From: Nitrospirota bacterium
GTDB lineage: Bacteria > Nitrospirota > Thermodesulfovibrionia > Thermodesulfovibrionales > UBA6898
DNA: 64,000 bases
Direction of reading: 5' to 3'
NCBI GenBank assembly: GCA_016235245.1
Contig: JACRLO010000038.1
Coordinates: 1-64,000 of the forward strand
Position numbers and translations under genes: made by a program. Under the pieces are notes generated by a model, which was given only the letters and a program-made list of their open reading frames with translations, had not been told where the DNA came from and searched no databases. This document shows, one piece after another, positions 51,705 to 60,438 of this stretch (its first letter is position 1; each line of letters begins with the position of its first letter).

Positions 51705-53003
51705 ATGTTAACATCGCTTTTCACCGGAGTCAGCGGCTTAAATGCAAACGGAACTTCACTCTCTGTAATTTCCGACAATATCGCCAATATGAATACAATC
51801 GGCTTTAAGTCAAGCCGGGTCTCATTTGGTGACGTGCTGAGTCAGACCCTTGGAGGGGTATCGGGCTCATCGCAGATAGGCCGAGGCGTCATGGTCGGGA
51901 GCATTGACCCCATTATGACCCAGGGCTCATTCGAGACCACGTCCAACGGGCTGGATCTGGCTATCGACGGCAACGGGTTTTTTATCGTTAATAATAACGG
52001 CACGACTGCCTATACACGCGCAGGACAGTTCTCCCTGGATAAAAACGGCAATGTAATCAACCCTGACGGTATGATGCTTCAGGGCTATATGGCCGACGCC
52101 TCAGGAAATATCACAGGCACTCTCGGCAACCTGACCTTCGGTTCTGTTCAGAGTTCTCCTCAGATTACGGCGAACGTGACTCTTGCGTTGAACCTCGATA
52201 CGACCGAAACAGCGCCTACAGCAGCTTTTACGCTTGATTCAAACGGCGACGGTATCAATAACGACCCTGCCAATTTTAATAAATCTACCACGGTCACAGT
52301 CTATGACTCGCAGGGCGGCGCCCATGACGTGACCGCATATTTCGTCAAGACAGCGGACAATGCATGGGATGTCCATTATGTGAATATTGATCCGGCTGAC
52401 CCTACGCTTTTGGTCGATGCCGGGACACAGTCGCTTTCCTTTGATACCAATGGCGCACTGATCGACGACAACAGCGCCACGGCGATAAACTTCGATTTCG
52501 GGGCTGCCGTGACAACGCCGCAGGCGGTAGTATTTAACTTCGGAACAGGCACTGGAGAGACTCCGGCCGGCACCGGACTGGATGGGACAACCCAGTTTGC
52601 ATCGGATTTTGCCGTGACAAAACTGAGCCAGGACGGCTACGCTTCGGGGTCTTTGCGTAACGTTGTTATCGACGATTCCGGGGTCATGACCGGTATCTTC
52701 ACCAACGGCCAGTCCCGGGCGATAGGGCAGATAGCCCTGGCGACGTTTGTCTCTCCTGAGGGCCTGGTCAAAATGGGCAGAAATCTCTATGGCGAGTCTT
52801 TTGATTCAGGACAGCCCATCGTAGGAGCGGCCTCTACCGGAGGCATGGGAAGAGTGCTTTCAAATTCGCTTGAATTGAGCAATGTGGATCTGGCGGCAGA
52901 GTTCGTCAATATGATCACCTCCCAGCGCTCGTTTCAGGCCAATTCGAGGGTCATAACGACTTCTGATGAACTTCTCCAGGAGCTGGTGAATCTGAAGAGG
53001 TAA
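51705..53003 (+). CDS. flgE: Flagellar hook protein FlgE
   Basis: 432 residues, near the E. coli length. N-terminal SLFTGVSGLNANGTSLSVISDNIANMNTIGFKSSRVSF and C-terminal NSLELSNVDLAAEFVNMITSQRSFQANSRVITTSDELLQELVNLKR are the D0/D1 rod-hook helices. The middle (about 150-330) is a variable beta domain. AAGGAGG ribosome site. Last gene of the flgB operon; a terminator follows. Confidence 0.95.
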   Translation: MLTSLFTGVSGLNANGTSLSVISDNIANMNTIGFKSSRVSFGDVLSQTLGGVSGSSQIGRGVMVGSIDPIMTQGSFETTSNGLDLAIDGNGFFIVNNNGTTAYTRAGQFSLDKNGNVINPDGMMLQGYMADASGNITGTLGNLTFGSVQSSPQITANVTLALNLDTTETAPTAAFTLDSNGDGINNDPANFNKSTTVTVYDSQGGAHDVTAYFVKTADNAWDVHYVNIDPADPTLLVDAGTQSLSFDTNGALIDDNSATAINFDFGAAVTTPQAVVFNFGTGTGETPAGTGLDGTTQFASDFAVTKLSQDGYASGSLRNVVIDDSGVMTGIFTNGQSRAIGQIALATFVSPEGLVKMGRNLYGESFDSGQPIVGAASTGGMGRVLSNSLELSNVDLAAEFVNMITSQRSFQANSRVITTSDELLQELVNLKR

Positions 53004-53042
53004 GAATAATCCCAGCAACCGATCAGAATCTTGAGTTGTCCG

Positions 53043-53079
53043 GATAAGGCAGGAGCAATGCGCTTCTGCCTTATCGTTT
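53043..53079 (+). terminator. Terminator of the flgB-flgE operon
   Basis: GATAAGGCAG (53043-53052) pairs with CTGCCTTATC (53066-53075); an inner AGC/GCT and a G-U extend it to about 14 bp around loop AATGC. GTTTTC follows. Strong stem, short T tract. Confidence 0.75.
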
Positions 53080-53264
53080 TCATATCGGGTATTGTCCGCT
53101 TGCTCCCTTCTGCCTTTGGCCTTGTTCCCCTCGGCCTTATTTTCTGGGTGCTTGGCGTTGCAATCGCTGTAGGGCCTGCCGCAAAGCTCGCTGCACCAGA
53201 TGGCATTAAGTTTTCTGCTGAACCCCAATCGTTTTTCGCTCCAGGAAGCTGGCTTCCTTTGGTT

Positions 53265-53285
53265 CCCCTCCTTGGTAAGGAGGGG
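53265..53285. repeat. Palindromic repeat unit (REP-like)
   Basis: CCCCTCCTT (53265-53273), GGT, AAGGAGGGG (53277-53285): a 9-bp perfect stem with a 3-nt loop. Units of this kind are scattered in many intergenic spaces of environmental bacteria. Only one copy is seen in the window. Confidence 0.5.
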
Positions 53286-53415
53286 ATCTTGAATCTGTCC
53301 GCACTTCACTGAATGGTTGCCTGCTCAGCAGTGGTAAGATTTACTAATCCTGAAAAGCCTGTGATACAATGCAGACAGCGTATGAACCTGGCTCATGATA
53401 AAAGAAGGGATTGTA

Positions 53416-54870
53416 ATGTCTGAGGGGATCACCGTCAGAGTACTCGGTGACTATGGCCCTTTCTCCCGCATGGGCAAGAGCATCGGATATCTGGTCACCC
53501 TCGGCAACTCGCAGTATCTGCTTGACTGCGGCACTCCTCTTTTTCAACAGATAGGCGGCCACGGACTTAAAAATATCAAGGGGCTGATCATTACCCATAG
53601 CCATGATGACCATAAACGGTGGTTTTCCGACCTCGCGCTTTTTAATTTATACGCCCCTGATTTTGGCTCGAAGCTCTTTCTCCTGACTACGGAACAGATA
53701 AACGAGGAGCTGAAGCGGGCCTCAGGACCTGCTCTTGAGCGAAGTCTCTCCCCTGATTCAAAGAAGGTTATCGACATGCCCTATGAGACCTACATCGATC
53801 ATCGAGTTCTCGGTCCGAAGCCGAAATACCGCATTGTCGGAACAGAAAGCGGGTCAGGCCAGACTGCGCTCAGCATTGTCGGCCCGGACAGCAGGCCGGT
53901 CGGCCCTGAACGCGCCAAGGTCATTATCAGCCGGGCTACCGGCCTTGCCCGAATGCTTTTCAGGGACCCCGAGTATGATGAATGGGTGGAGCCGGAATCG
54001 TTTTACTCTTTTTCCTCTGCTATCTTTTATGAGTCCGATAAAAATATTTTTACCGCTCCTGAGGGCTGCACGATCGAGGCCTTTAACGCCCCGGTCTGGC
54101 ATGGCCTTCCGAACATCGGCCTGAGGTTCAGCAACGGGAATGAATCACTCGTATTCAGTTCCGACACAGTGCATGACGTTACCATATGGAAAGCGCTTGC
54201 TGAAGAAAAGAGGCTCCAGACACATGGTCTGCCAAAGGAAACGTTCGAAGCTGCATCTGTCCTTTCCGGTGACATCAATGATTTTATTGAGCGCACCTGG
54301 AGCAGAGAGCGCTATGAAGAAGCGATCAATACCTTTGCCGCCGGAATAGTGATCCATGACATTGCAGCCAGAGGGAGCGTTGTTCATACGGATTACGTGC
54401 GTCTTTCCGATACGGTTTTGAAGAAGGACAAGGTGATCCTTACCCACAGCCCCGACAGAATGACATCTGAATGGGTTTTAAGCAGGACCGATAAATTTTT
54501 CAGGGTGATCGGCGATGAGTTTTTCGAGGTTGTCGGTGATACCCTTTATCCGCTGAATGCCGATATTTATCATAAGGAATCGGGTCACTACTACGTCGGA
54601 TACAAAAATCCGAAAGGTGCCTTTGCGGTCTGTGAGCAGGAGGGATTGCTTACGCTGTCCGGGGATGAGAGCCAGGGCAGAGTGCTGTTTCACGTTGACC
54701 TGTACGAAGATATTGGCGGAAGATATTTCCCGAAACTGGACCGTGACGAGGATATCTATTTCGAGCGCAAAGACGGACAGGTCGAGCGCATCACATTTTC
54801 GGGCAACGGAAGCATCGGAGAAGTCGTCAGCTGCCAGCGGGACAGGCTGTCAAAAAAATCCCTCAGGTGA
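53416..54870 (+). CDS. Metallo-beta-lactamase-fold hydrolase with extra C-terminal domain
   Basis: 484 residues from the ATG at 53416 (53395 is the first ATG in frame but 53416 has the better AGAAGGG site). The N-terminal half has the zinc motif THSHDDHKRWFSDLAL (HxHxDH) and later ALSIVGPDSRP, SDTVHDVTI and ILTHSPDRM, similar to RNase Z/lactonase-like proteins. Residues about 360-480 form a beta-rich domain (HYYVGYKNPKGAFAVCEQEGLL, DIYFERKDGQVERITFSGNGS) I do not recognise. It sits between flagellar operons but has no flagellar signature; the substrate is unknown. Confidence 0.82.
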   Translation: MSEGITVRVLGDYGPFSRMGKSIGYLVTLGNSQYLLDCGTPLFQQIGGHGLKNIKGLIITHSHDDHKRWFSDLALFNLYAPDFGSKLFLLTTEQINEELKRASGPALERSLSPDSKKVIDMPYETYIDHRVLGPKPKYRIVGTESGSGQTALSIVGPDSRPVGPERAKVIISRATGLARMLFRDPEYDEWVEPESFYSFSSAIFYESDKNIFTAPEGCTIEAFNAPVWHGLPNIGLRFSNGNESLVFSSDTVHDVTIWKALAEEKRLQTHGLPKETFEAASVLSGDINDFIERTWSRERYEEAINTFAAGIVIHDIAARGSVVHTDYVRLSDTVLKKDKVILTHSPDRMTSEWVLSRTDKFFRVIGDEFFEVVGDTLYPLNADIYHKESGHYYVGYKNPKGAFAVCEQEGLLTLSGDESQGRVLFHVDLYEDIGGRYFPKLDRDEDIYFERKDGQVERITFSGNGSIGEVVSCQRDRLSKKSLR

Positions 54871-54929
54871 AGAGCAAAAAAGACTGACAGCTCCGGCGGT
54901 GTCTGCGGGACATCAGCGTTGAAATGACC

Positions 54930-55310
54930 CTATGAACAGTCCAGTTCTCTTCTTAGCAGGCTTACCAATTCTTTGAGGTTAAAGGGTTTTCGTATAACGT
55001 GGTCTATGCCGTTTTTTTTCATTTCAGCGAGTTCGTCGTCTGAAGAATAACTGCCGGTTGCCATCATTACTTTCTGTGCGGGATTGATCTCCCGCATCTC
55101 CCTGCAGACCTCTAGGCCATCCATGCCCGGCATTGACATATCGACCATGACAAGATCGAATCGGCAGTCAGGCTGTCTGAAATAATCGAGACCTTTAAGT
55201 CCGTTTTCAGCAGTAATGACCTGAAAACCTGATTCAGAAAGCACTTCGGCAAGCAGTTCCCGCACGATTTCTTCATCGTCAATCACCAGAATCTTTTTTT
55301 CGGTATCCAT
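54930..55310 (-). CDS. CheY-like single-domain response regulator
   Basis: 126 residues from the ATG at 55310 (GGGGAG 7 nt upstream). A full receiver domain: DD at 11-12, phosphoacceptor D57 (VMVDMSMPGMDGLEV), the TG position in MMATGSYSSD and K in IRKPF. No output domain, like CheY. It is the only gene on this strand inside the flagellar block, and its upstream region is shared with fliL, including a FleQ box. A role in motor switching is plausible but other partners are equally possible. Confidence 0.9.
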   Translation of the reverse strand: MDTEKKILVIDDEEIVRELLAEVLSESGFQVITAENGLKGLDYFRQPDCRFDLVMVDMSMPGMDGLEVCREMREINPAQKVMMATGSYSSDDELAEMKKNGIDHVIRKPFNLKELVSLLRRELDCS

Positions 55311-55428
55311 GCCGCATCTCCCCAATAAAGTGATAGACGTCGCAACAGGCTCATCGCACCGTACTATTTTAGCATAGTTGCCTCAGCGACAGGCTGCTGT
55401 CAAAAAACAATATGATACGGCTTAATTG

Positions 55429-55442
55429 GTCAATTAGTTGAC
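55429..55442. promoter_or_regulatory. FleQ-box-like palindrome between cheY-like and fliL
   Basis: GTCA-ATTAGT-TGAC. Its centre is about 60 bp before the -24 element of the fliL promoter candidate, one helical turn further than at the TPR-flrB-flrC promoter. It lies in the shared divergent region and could also act on the CheY-like gene. Confidence 0.6.
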
Positions 55443-55494
55443 ACGATCTGTTTTCAGCTTAAGAAAATATGCTTATATTTCAATAAGATAATCT

Positions 55495-55510
55495 TGGCAT
55501 AGTCCTTGAT
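55495..55510 (+). promoter_or_regulatory. Possible sigma-54 promoter of the fliL operon
   Basis: TGGCATA-GTCC-TTGAT keeps the -24 GG (55496-55497) and spacing, but the -12 GC is GA. Predicted RNA start near 55521, 65 nt before fliL. Weaker than the other two. Confidence 0.45.
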
Positions 55511-55585
55511 TAAGGATGTGCGGTACCAAAAGCCGCAGTTAGTGCCGCTGGCATAGGTGCTGTCAGGAAAAGGAGGTCTATATTC

Positions 55586-56086
55586 ATGGCAGAAGAGAAG
55601 CATGACGAAGAGGGAGCCGACGCCCACGCCAAACCCGAGGCAAAAGGCGGCAAGAAAAAGCTCATGATCATTGTCCTGGCGGCAATACTGGTTTTGGGCG
55701 GAGCCGGAGGTTTTGTTGGATACCGTATGCTGTCTCACAAGGGTGAAAAGGCCGCTGAAGAAGGCGGCCACAAAAAAGATGCGCAGGCAAAGACCGCTCT
55801 TATTGCCGTTGATCCCTTTGTCGTGAACCTTACCGAGCATGGCAGGTACCTGAAGGTTACTCTTCAGCTCGAACTGTCAGATGCAACACAACAGCCCGCT
55901 GTCACGGAAAAAATGCCGAATATCAGGGACTCGATCATAACCCTTCTGAGCAGCAAGTCTGCCGAGGCCATATCAGGCCCCGAGGGCAAGCTCCAGCTTA
56001 AGGACGAGCTGCTGCTCAGGACGAATCAGGCGGTGGGCAAGGACCTTTTCAAAAATCTGTATTTCACTGAATTCGTAATGCAATGA
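55586..56086 (+). CDS. fliL: Flagellar basal body-associated protein FliL
   Basis: 166 residues. N-terminal Lys/Glu/His-rich cytoplasmic stretch, one TM (about 29-49, LMIIVLAAILVLGGAGGFVGY), then the periplasmic FliL domain (LIAVDPFVVNLTEHGRYLKVTLQLEL, NIRDSIITLLSSKSAEAISGPEGKLQLKDEL). It strengthens stator function. AAAAGGAGG ribosome site. First gene of the second flagellar operon; overlaps fliM by 4 bp. Confidence 0.94.
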   Translation: MAEEKHDEEGADAHAKPEAKGGKKKLMIIVLAAILVLGGAGGFVGYRMLSHKGEKAAEEGGHKKDAQAKTALIAVDPFVVNLTEHGRYLKVTLQLELSDATQQPAVTEKMPNIRDSIITLLSSKSAEAISGPEGKLQLKDELLLRTNQAVGKDLFKNLYFTEFVMQ

Positions 56087-57054
56087 ACAAGGTACTGTCA
56101 CAGGACGAAGTCGATGCCCTGCTGCGGGGAGTCTCAACAGGGGACATCGAGACCGAAACCAGAAAGGATTCTGAAGGCGGCATAAAGTCCTTTGACCTGG
56201 CGAGCCAGGAGAGGATTATCCGCGGCAGGATGCCGGGGCTTGAGATGGCGAACGAGCGGTTTGTCCGCTTCTTCAGAAACTCCATATCCTCGGCGATCAT
56301 GAAGTTCGTCGATATCAATATCCAGGGCATCGAGATGATGAAGTTCAGCGAGTTCATGAAGACCATACCCATGCCCTCAAGCATCAACATGTTCAAGATG
56401 GAGCCGCTCAAGGGATACGCGCTTTTTGTGCTTGAGGCCCCCCTGGTCTTTGCCTTTATCGAGTATTTCTTCGGCTCCAGTTCAGCCCGGTATGTGAAGT
56501 CGGAGGGTCGGTATTTTACGCTTATCGAGCAGAGGATTATCAGAAAGGTTGTCAATATGGCGCTTGCAGATCTCGCTGAGGCCTGGAAGGTGATTCTCCC
56601 GATAGTGCCCGAATATACCGGCTCGGAGATGAACCCCCAGTTTGTGACCATCGTAACGCCGACCGAGGTCGTGGTGAAGATAGAGGTGCATATCGAGGTT
56701 GAGGAGTTTACCGGAAAATGTTTCTTCTGCATTCCCTATTCGATGATCGAGCCGATCAAGGAGAAACTCTCTTCCGGCCTTACCGGCGAGAAGCTGGAGG
56801 CTGATCAGCGGTGGGTAGATCGTCTCACCGAAATCCTTCTGTCTTCGCCCGTGCATCTCACGGCAGAAATCGGCAGGGTTGAGCTTTCGGTCAGGGACCT
56901 TATGGAGTTGGAGGTCGGCAACGTTATCGGCCTTGGTAAAGCTGTCAGCGACGAACTCGTCTTAAAGGTCGAGGATATACCGAAATATATGGGGACGCCT
57001 GGGGTAAGCAGAGGTGCGCAAGCCATCAAGATAACCCGGACCATAGAGAAATGA
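56083..57054 (+). CDS. fliM: Flagellar motor switch protein FliM
   Basis: 323 residues. N-terminal LSQDEVDALLRGV (EIDALL-type CheY-binding motif), CheC-like middle domain (FDLASQERIIRGRMPGLEMANERFVRFF, PLKGYALFVLEAPLVFAFIEYFFG) and C-terminal FliN-like domain (VELSVRDLMELEVGNVIGLGKAVSDELVLKVEDIPKY). C-ring component. ATG start overlaps the fliL stop. Confidence 0.96.
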   Translation: MNKVLSQDEVDALLRGVSTGDIETETRKDSEGGIKSFDLASQERIIRGRMPGLEMANERFVRFFRNSISSAIMKFVDINIQGIEMMKFSEFMKTIPMPSSINMFKMEPLKGYALFVLEAPLVFAFIEYFFGSSSARYVKSEGRYFTLIEQRIIRKVVNMALADLAEAWKVILPIVPEYTGSEMNPQFVTIVTPTEVVVKIEVHIEVEEFTGKCFFCIPYSMIEPIKEKLSSGLTGEKLEADQRWVDRLTEILLSSPVHLTAEIGRVELSVRDLMELEVGNVIGLGKAVSDELVLKVEDIPKYMGTPGVSRGAQAIKITRTIEK

Positions 57055-57072
57055 ACGGAAAGGAGAAGATAC

Positions 57073-57405
57073 ATGGCTGACAAACAGACAGAAGCCCAGA
57101 CCGCCCAATTCAGTGAAGTGAGCAGCGATAGCAGGGCCGCAGGAGGAAAGGATATCGATTTCCTGCTTGATATACCGCTTGATGTTACGGTGGAGCTCGG
57201 AAGGACAAGGATGCTGATCAAGGACCTGCTGCAGCTTGGACAGGGCTCCGTTGTGGAGCTCGAAAAGCTGGCCGGAGAACCGATGGAGATCCTCGTCAAC
57301 AACAAGCTGATCGCGCGGGGCGAGGTCGTTGTGGTGAACGAAAAGTTCGGAGTCAGACTGACCGATATCATCAGTCCTGTCGAAAGGATCAGGCAGCTGA
57401 AATGA
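57073..57405 (+). CDS. fliN: Flagellar motor switch protein FliN
   Basis: 110 residues. C-terminal SpoA domain DIPLDVTVELGRTRMLIKDLLQLGQGSVVELEKLAGEPMEILVNNKLIARGEVVVVNEKFGVRLTDI is typical. Basal part of the C ring. 18 bp after fliM with AAAGGAG. Overlaps fliO by 4 bp. Confidence 0.97.
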   Translation: MADKQTEAQTAQFSEVSSDSRAAGGKDIDFLLDIPLDVTVELGRTRMLIKDLLQLGQGSVVELEKLAGEPMEILVNNKLIARGEVVVVNEKFGVRLTDIISPVERIRQLK

Positions 57406-57713
57406 CGGAACTGGCGATGCAGATGGCGCTTGCCCTCGGTCTGGTGATCTGCCTGATCTATGCGCTCTCCTTTGTGTATAAGAAGAAGCAGAAGGCTGCG
57501 AATCTGCTTAACCTTGTGGCCTACCAGTCGTTTGGACAGAAGATGGGCATTGCAGCAGTCAGGGTGGGTAATGAGATCCTTGTTCTGGGCGTTACGCCTA
57601 CGGACATGAAGCTCCTGAAGAAGATCCAGGACCGGCCCGGCGCAAGCCAGGAAGTGGCAAGCATTGCCGATAAGGTGAAGAAGCTCCGGAGGATCAAGCA
57701 GGAGATATCATGA
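57402..57713 (+). CDS. fliO: Flagellar biosynthetic protein FliO
   Basis: 103 residues with one N-terminal TM (about 6-26, MALALGLVICLIYALSFVYK) and a short basic cytoplasmic domain. FliO proteins are poorly conserved; assigned by its topology and its place between fliN and fliP, with 4-bp overlaps on both sides. The YQSFGQKMGIAAVRVGNEILVLGVT strand region fits FliO. Confidence 0.88.
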   Translation: MTELAMQMALALGLVICLIYALSFVYKKKQKAANLLNLVAYQSFGQKMGIAAVRVGNEILVLGVTPTDMKLLKKIQDRPGASQEVASIADKVKKLRRIKQEIS

Positions 57714-58354
57714 ACAACGCGGTAGATATAAACAACCCGGTGATGTCCGTTTTTCTTATTATCAGCTTCCTGTCGCTTCTGCCGGCAGTGCTGGTGATGT
57801 TTACGTCATTTACCCGGATCGTCGTTGTTCTGGGGTTCCTGCGGCAGGCGATCGGCGGCCAGCAGATTCCGCCCAATCCGGTCATCATCGGTCTTTCGCT
57901 GTTTCTTACGCTTTTTATCATGGGTCCGACGGTCGATGTTATCACCAAGGACTCGGTCAACCCCTATCTGGACAAGCAGATAAATATGGGCGAGGCACTG
58001 AAGCGTGCCGAAAACCCGGTCAAGGCCTTCATGCTGAAGCAGACACGGGAGAAGGACATTGCCCTTTTTCTGAAGCTCTCCAAGGAATCGGTTCCTGCAA
58101 AACCTGCCGATCTGCCGCTGAAAGTCGTTGTCCCTGCCTTTGCGATCAGCGAGCTGAAGACCGCCTTTGAGATCGGGTTCCTGATCTTTATCCCGTTTTT
58201 GATCATCGATATGGTGGTCGCAAGCATACTCCTGTCCATGGGTATGATGATGCTGCCGCCGGTGATGATATCCCTGCCGTTTAAGCTCCTGCTTTTTGTG
58301 CTGGTGGATGGCTGGAACCTGATCATCGGCTCCATCGTAAGGAGTTTCCATTGA
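57710..58354 (+). CDS. fliP: Flagellar export gate protein FliP
   Basis: 214 residues; core of the export gate. Conserved MFTSFTRIVVVLGFLRQAIGGQQIPPNPVIIGLSLFLTLFIMGPT, LPLKVVVPAFAISELKTAFEIGFLIFIPFLIIDMVVASILLSMGMMMLPP, and four TM segments. No cleavable N-terminal extension of E. coli type. ATGA overlap with fliO and 4 bp with fliQ. Confidence 0.96.
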   Translation: MNNAVDINNPVMSVFLIISFLSLLPAVLVMFTSFTRIVVVLGFLRQAIGGQQIPPNPVIIGLSLFLTLFIMGPTVDVITKDSVNPYLDKQINMGEALKRAENPVKAFMLKQTREKDIALFLKLSKESVPAKPADLPLKVVVPAFAISELKTAFEIGFLIFIPFLIIDMVVASILLSMGMMMLPPVMISLPFKLLLFVLVDGWNLIIGSIVRSFH

Positions 58355-58620
58355 CCATTGAACTGGTAAAAGAGATCTCCGGTGAGGTATTCAAGACCAT
58401 ACTGCTTGCGTCAGGCCCTGCCCTGATCACCAGCCTTGTCGTCGGTCTGATCATCAGTTTTTTTCAGGCAATAACCCAGATTCAGGAATTTACCCTCACC
58501 TTCGTACCGAAGATCGTTGCGGTCTTTCTCTGCATATTCCTGATGCTGCCCTGGATGTCACAGGTGCTGATCACCTTCACCCGGAATCTTATCGAGAACA
58601 TCCCGGTGTATGTGCGATGA
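58351..58620 (+). CDS. fliQ: Flagellar export gate protein FliQ
   Basis: 89 residues with two TM segments: ILLASGPALITSLVVGLIISFFQAITQIQEFTLTFVPKIVAVFLCIFLMLPWM, the FliQ/SpaQ family core. Part of the helical gate with FliP and FliR. 4-bp overlaps on both sides. Confidence 0.95.
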   Translation: MTIELVKEISGEVFKTILLASGPALITSLVVGLIISFFQAITQIQEFTLTFVPKIVAVFLCIFLMLPWMSQVLITFTRNLIENIPVYVR

Positions 58621-59387
58621 ACCAGCTCCAGGAATTAGGAGCCTTTTCGCCGGTCATGCATACGTTTCTTCTGGTGCTCCTGAGGGCGAGCATCTTCATG
58701 AGCATGATGCCGGTCTTCGGCAGCAAGAACTTTCCGCTGCAGTTCAAGATCGGTCTGACCGTGGCCTTTGCCGCGCTGCTTTCACCCATCGTCCATGTCG
58801 AGGTGACGAATATTTCCCTGCCTGTCCTGGTGATGCGCGAGGCAGCGCTCGGTATTATCCTTGGCGGTACGGCCCGCGCGATCTTTTTTGCCGTTGATAT
58901 GGGCGGCCAGATGATCAGCAACGCCATGGGGCTTTCGATCGCAACGGTCTTTAATCCCGAGATGGGCCAGTCTACGGAAGTTGCGAGGATCTACGGCATT
59001 ATCGCCATGCTGATCGTTCTTGCCATAGACGGCCACCATGAGCTGATATCGGTCTTTGTCCAGAGCTATGACTGGCTGCCGGTCGGTCAGGTGAATGTGC
59101 AGAATCTTATCCTCAAGGTGGTGGGCGCAGGGTCGAAGATATTCATCATAGCCCTGAAGATCAGCGCTCCGGTCCTGGTGGGCATGCTTATCGTGAATAT
59201 CCTGATGGGGTTTCTCTACAAGGCCGCTCCCCAGGTCAATATCTTTTTTGTCAGTTTCCCGGTATTCCTGGCCCTCGGCTTTCTGATCATGGCCATGAGT
59301 GTGCCGGTCTTTACGCACTTCTTTACCGGCCAGTTTCATGACGTCAATGACGAACTCTTCAGGATCCTGGCAATAGCGCGGAAATGA
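58617..59387 (+). CDS. fliR: Flagellar export gate protein FliR
   Basis: 256 residues, several TM segments. Shows VLLRASIFMSMMPVFGSKNFPLQFKIGLTVAFAALLSP, MGGQMISNAMGLSIATVFNPEMGQSTEVARIYG and LKISAPVLVGMLIVNILMGFLYKAAPQVNIFFVSFPV. Caps the FliPQR complex. Overlaps fliQ by 4 bp; flhB starts 16 bp downstream. Confidence 0.96.
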   Translation: MNQLQELGAFSPVMHTFLLVLLRASIFMSMMPVFGSKNFPLQFKIGLTVAFAALLSPIVHVEVTNISLPVLVMREAALGIILGGTARAIFFAVDMGGQMISNAMGLSIATVFNPEMGQSTEVARIYGIIAMLIVLAIDGHHELISVFVQSYDWLPVGQVNVQNLILKVVGAGSKIFIIALKISAPVLVGMLIVNILMGFLYKAAPQVNIFFVSFPVFLALGFLIMAMSVPVFTHFFTGQFHDVNDELFRILAIARK

Positions 59388-59403
59388 GAAGAGGCCGGGG
59401 ATA

Positions 59404-60438
59404 ATGGCAGATTTTGAAGAACGCACAGAACAGGCGACGCCGCGACGGCGTCAGAAGGCACGGGAAGAGGGCAAGGTCGCACGAAGCCGCGACCTCAATG
59501 CGATTGCCGCTATCGGCGGCATACTGCTGGTTTTTGTCCTGGGAGGAAGACATTTCATGGATTCGATGGGCAGCATGACCGGGAGGCTCCTGTCACTTCA
59601 GTACGGATACGAGCCGGTCACGGTCCTGCGCGCCGCCTCAGTAGAAACCATGTTCATCCTTGCGCCGTTTCTCGGCACCGCCTTTGTATTTGCCATCATT
59701 GCAAATGTTTCCCAGGGGGGCATTGCCTTAAAACCGCTGAAATTTGACTTTGAGATGATCAACCCCCTGGCCGGTTTTAAACGGCTCTTTTCGATGAACG
59801 GGCTGATGGAGTTCCTCAAGAGTCTGGTGAAGTTCGCGATGGGCTCGTATCTTCTTTACTGGGTGGTCAAGAAAGATCTGCCGCAGCTGCCCGGGCTCAT
59901 GGAGATGGGATTCCGGCCGCTTTCCCTTGCATCGGCACAGCTGATCCTGAAGGCTGTGGCCTTCGGTTTTTTCTGGTTCTTTATCCTTTCGGTCCTTGAT
60001 TATTTTCTCCAGAGATGGCAGTTCGACCGGTCCATCAGGATGTCCCGGGAAGAGATGAAAGAAGAGTTCAAGGAGTCTGAGGGAAACCCGCAGATCAAGT
60101 CACGGATCAGGAGCATACAGCGCGAGATGGCACGGAAGCGCATGATGCAGGAAGTGCCGAAGGCAACGGTTGTTATCACGAACCCGACCCATTTTTCGGT
60201 GGCCCTGAAATATGAGGACGGCAAGATGTCGGCGCCGAAGATTGTGGCAAAGGGAGCAAATGAGGTTGCACTCAGGATCCGGGAGATAGCGCGCAGACAT
60301 GGCGTGCCGATCGTTGAGGACAAGCCTCTTGCTCGGGTGCTCTTCAAGCTCGACCTCGAGGCCACGGTGCCTCAGGAACTGTATAAGGCTGTGGCGAAGA
60401 TCCTTGCCTATATCTACGGCATGAAAGGCAAGTCATGA
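59404..60438 (+). CDS. flhB: Flagellar export switch protein FlhB
   Basis: 344 residues: four TM segments and a C-terminal cytoplasmic domain with the self-cleavage motif NPTH (VVITNPTHFSVALKY), plus KGANEVALRIREIARRHGVPIVEDKPLARVLF. N-terminal ERTEQATPRRRQKAREEGKVARSRDLN is typical. Switches export specificity after cleavage, working with FliK. flhA starts inside its stop. Confidence 0.97.
   Translation: MADFEERTEQATPRRRQKAREEGKVARSRDLNAIAAIGGILLVFVLGGRHFMDSMGSMTGRLLSLQYGYEPVTVLRAASVETMFILAPFLGTAFVFAIIANVSQGGIALKPLKFDFEMINPLAGFKRLFSMNGLMEFLKSLVKFAMGSYLLYWVVKKDLPQLPGLMEMGFRPLSLASAQLILKAVAFGFFWFFILSVLDYFLQRWQFDRSIRMSREEMKEEFKESEGNPQIKSRIRSIQREMARKRMMQEVPKATVVITNPTHFSVALKYEDGKMSAPKIVAKGANEVALRIREIARRHGVPIVEDKPLARVLFKLDLEATVPQELYKAVAKILAYIYGMKGKS

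Larger units (their letters stand above)
53004..53415. other. Long intergenic region with terminator and palindromic repeat
   Basis: About 410 bp without a convincing gene. It contains the flgE terminator (53043-53079) and a palindromic repeat (53265-53285). An open frame covering 53031-53312 passes through both and has no ribosome site, so it is rejected. A -10-like TACAAT at about 53365 may serve the next gene. Confidence 0.6.

Noticed and set aside
53031-53312. 93-residue hydrophobic open frame after flgE
   Set aside because: It runs through a clear terminator and a palindromic repeat and lacks a ribosome site.
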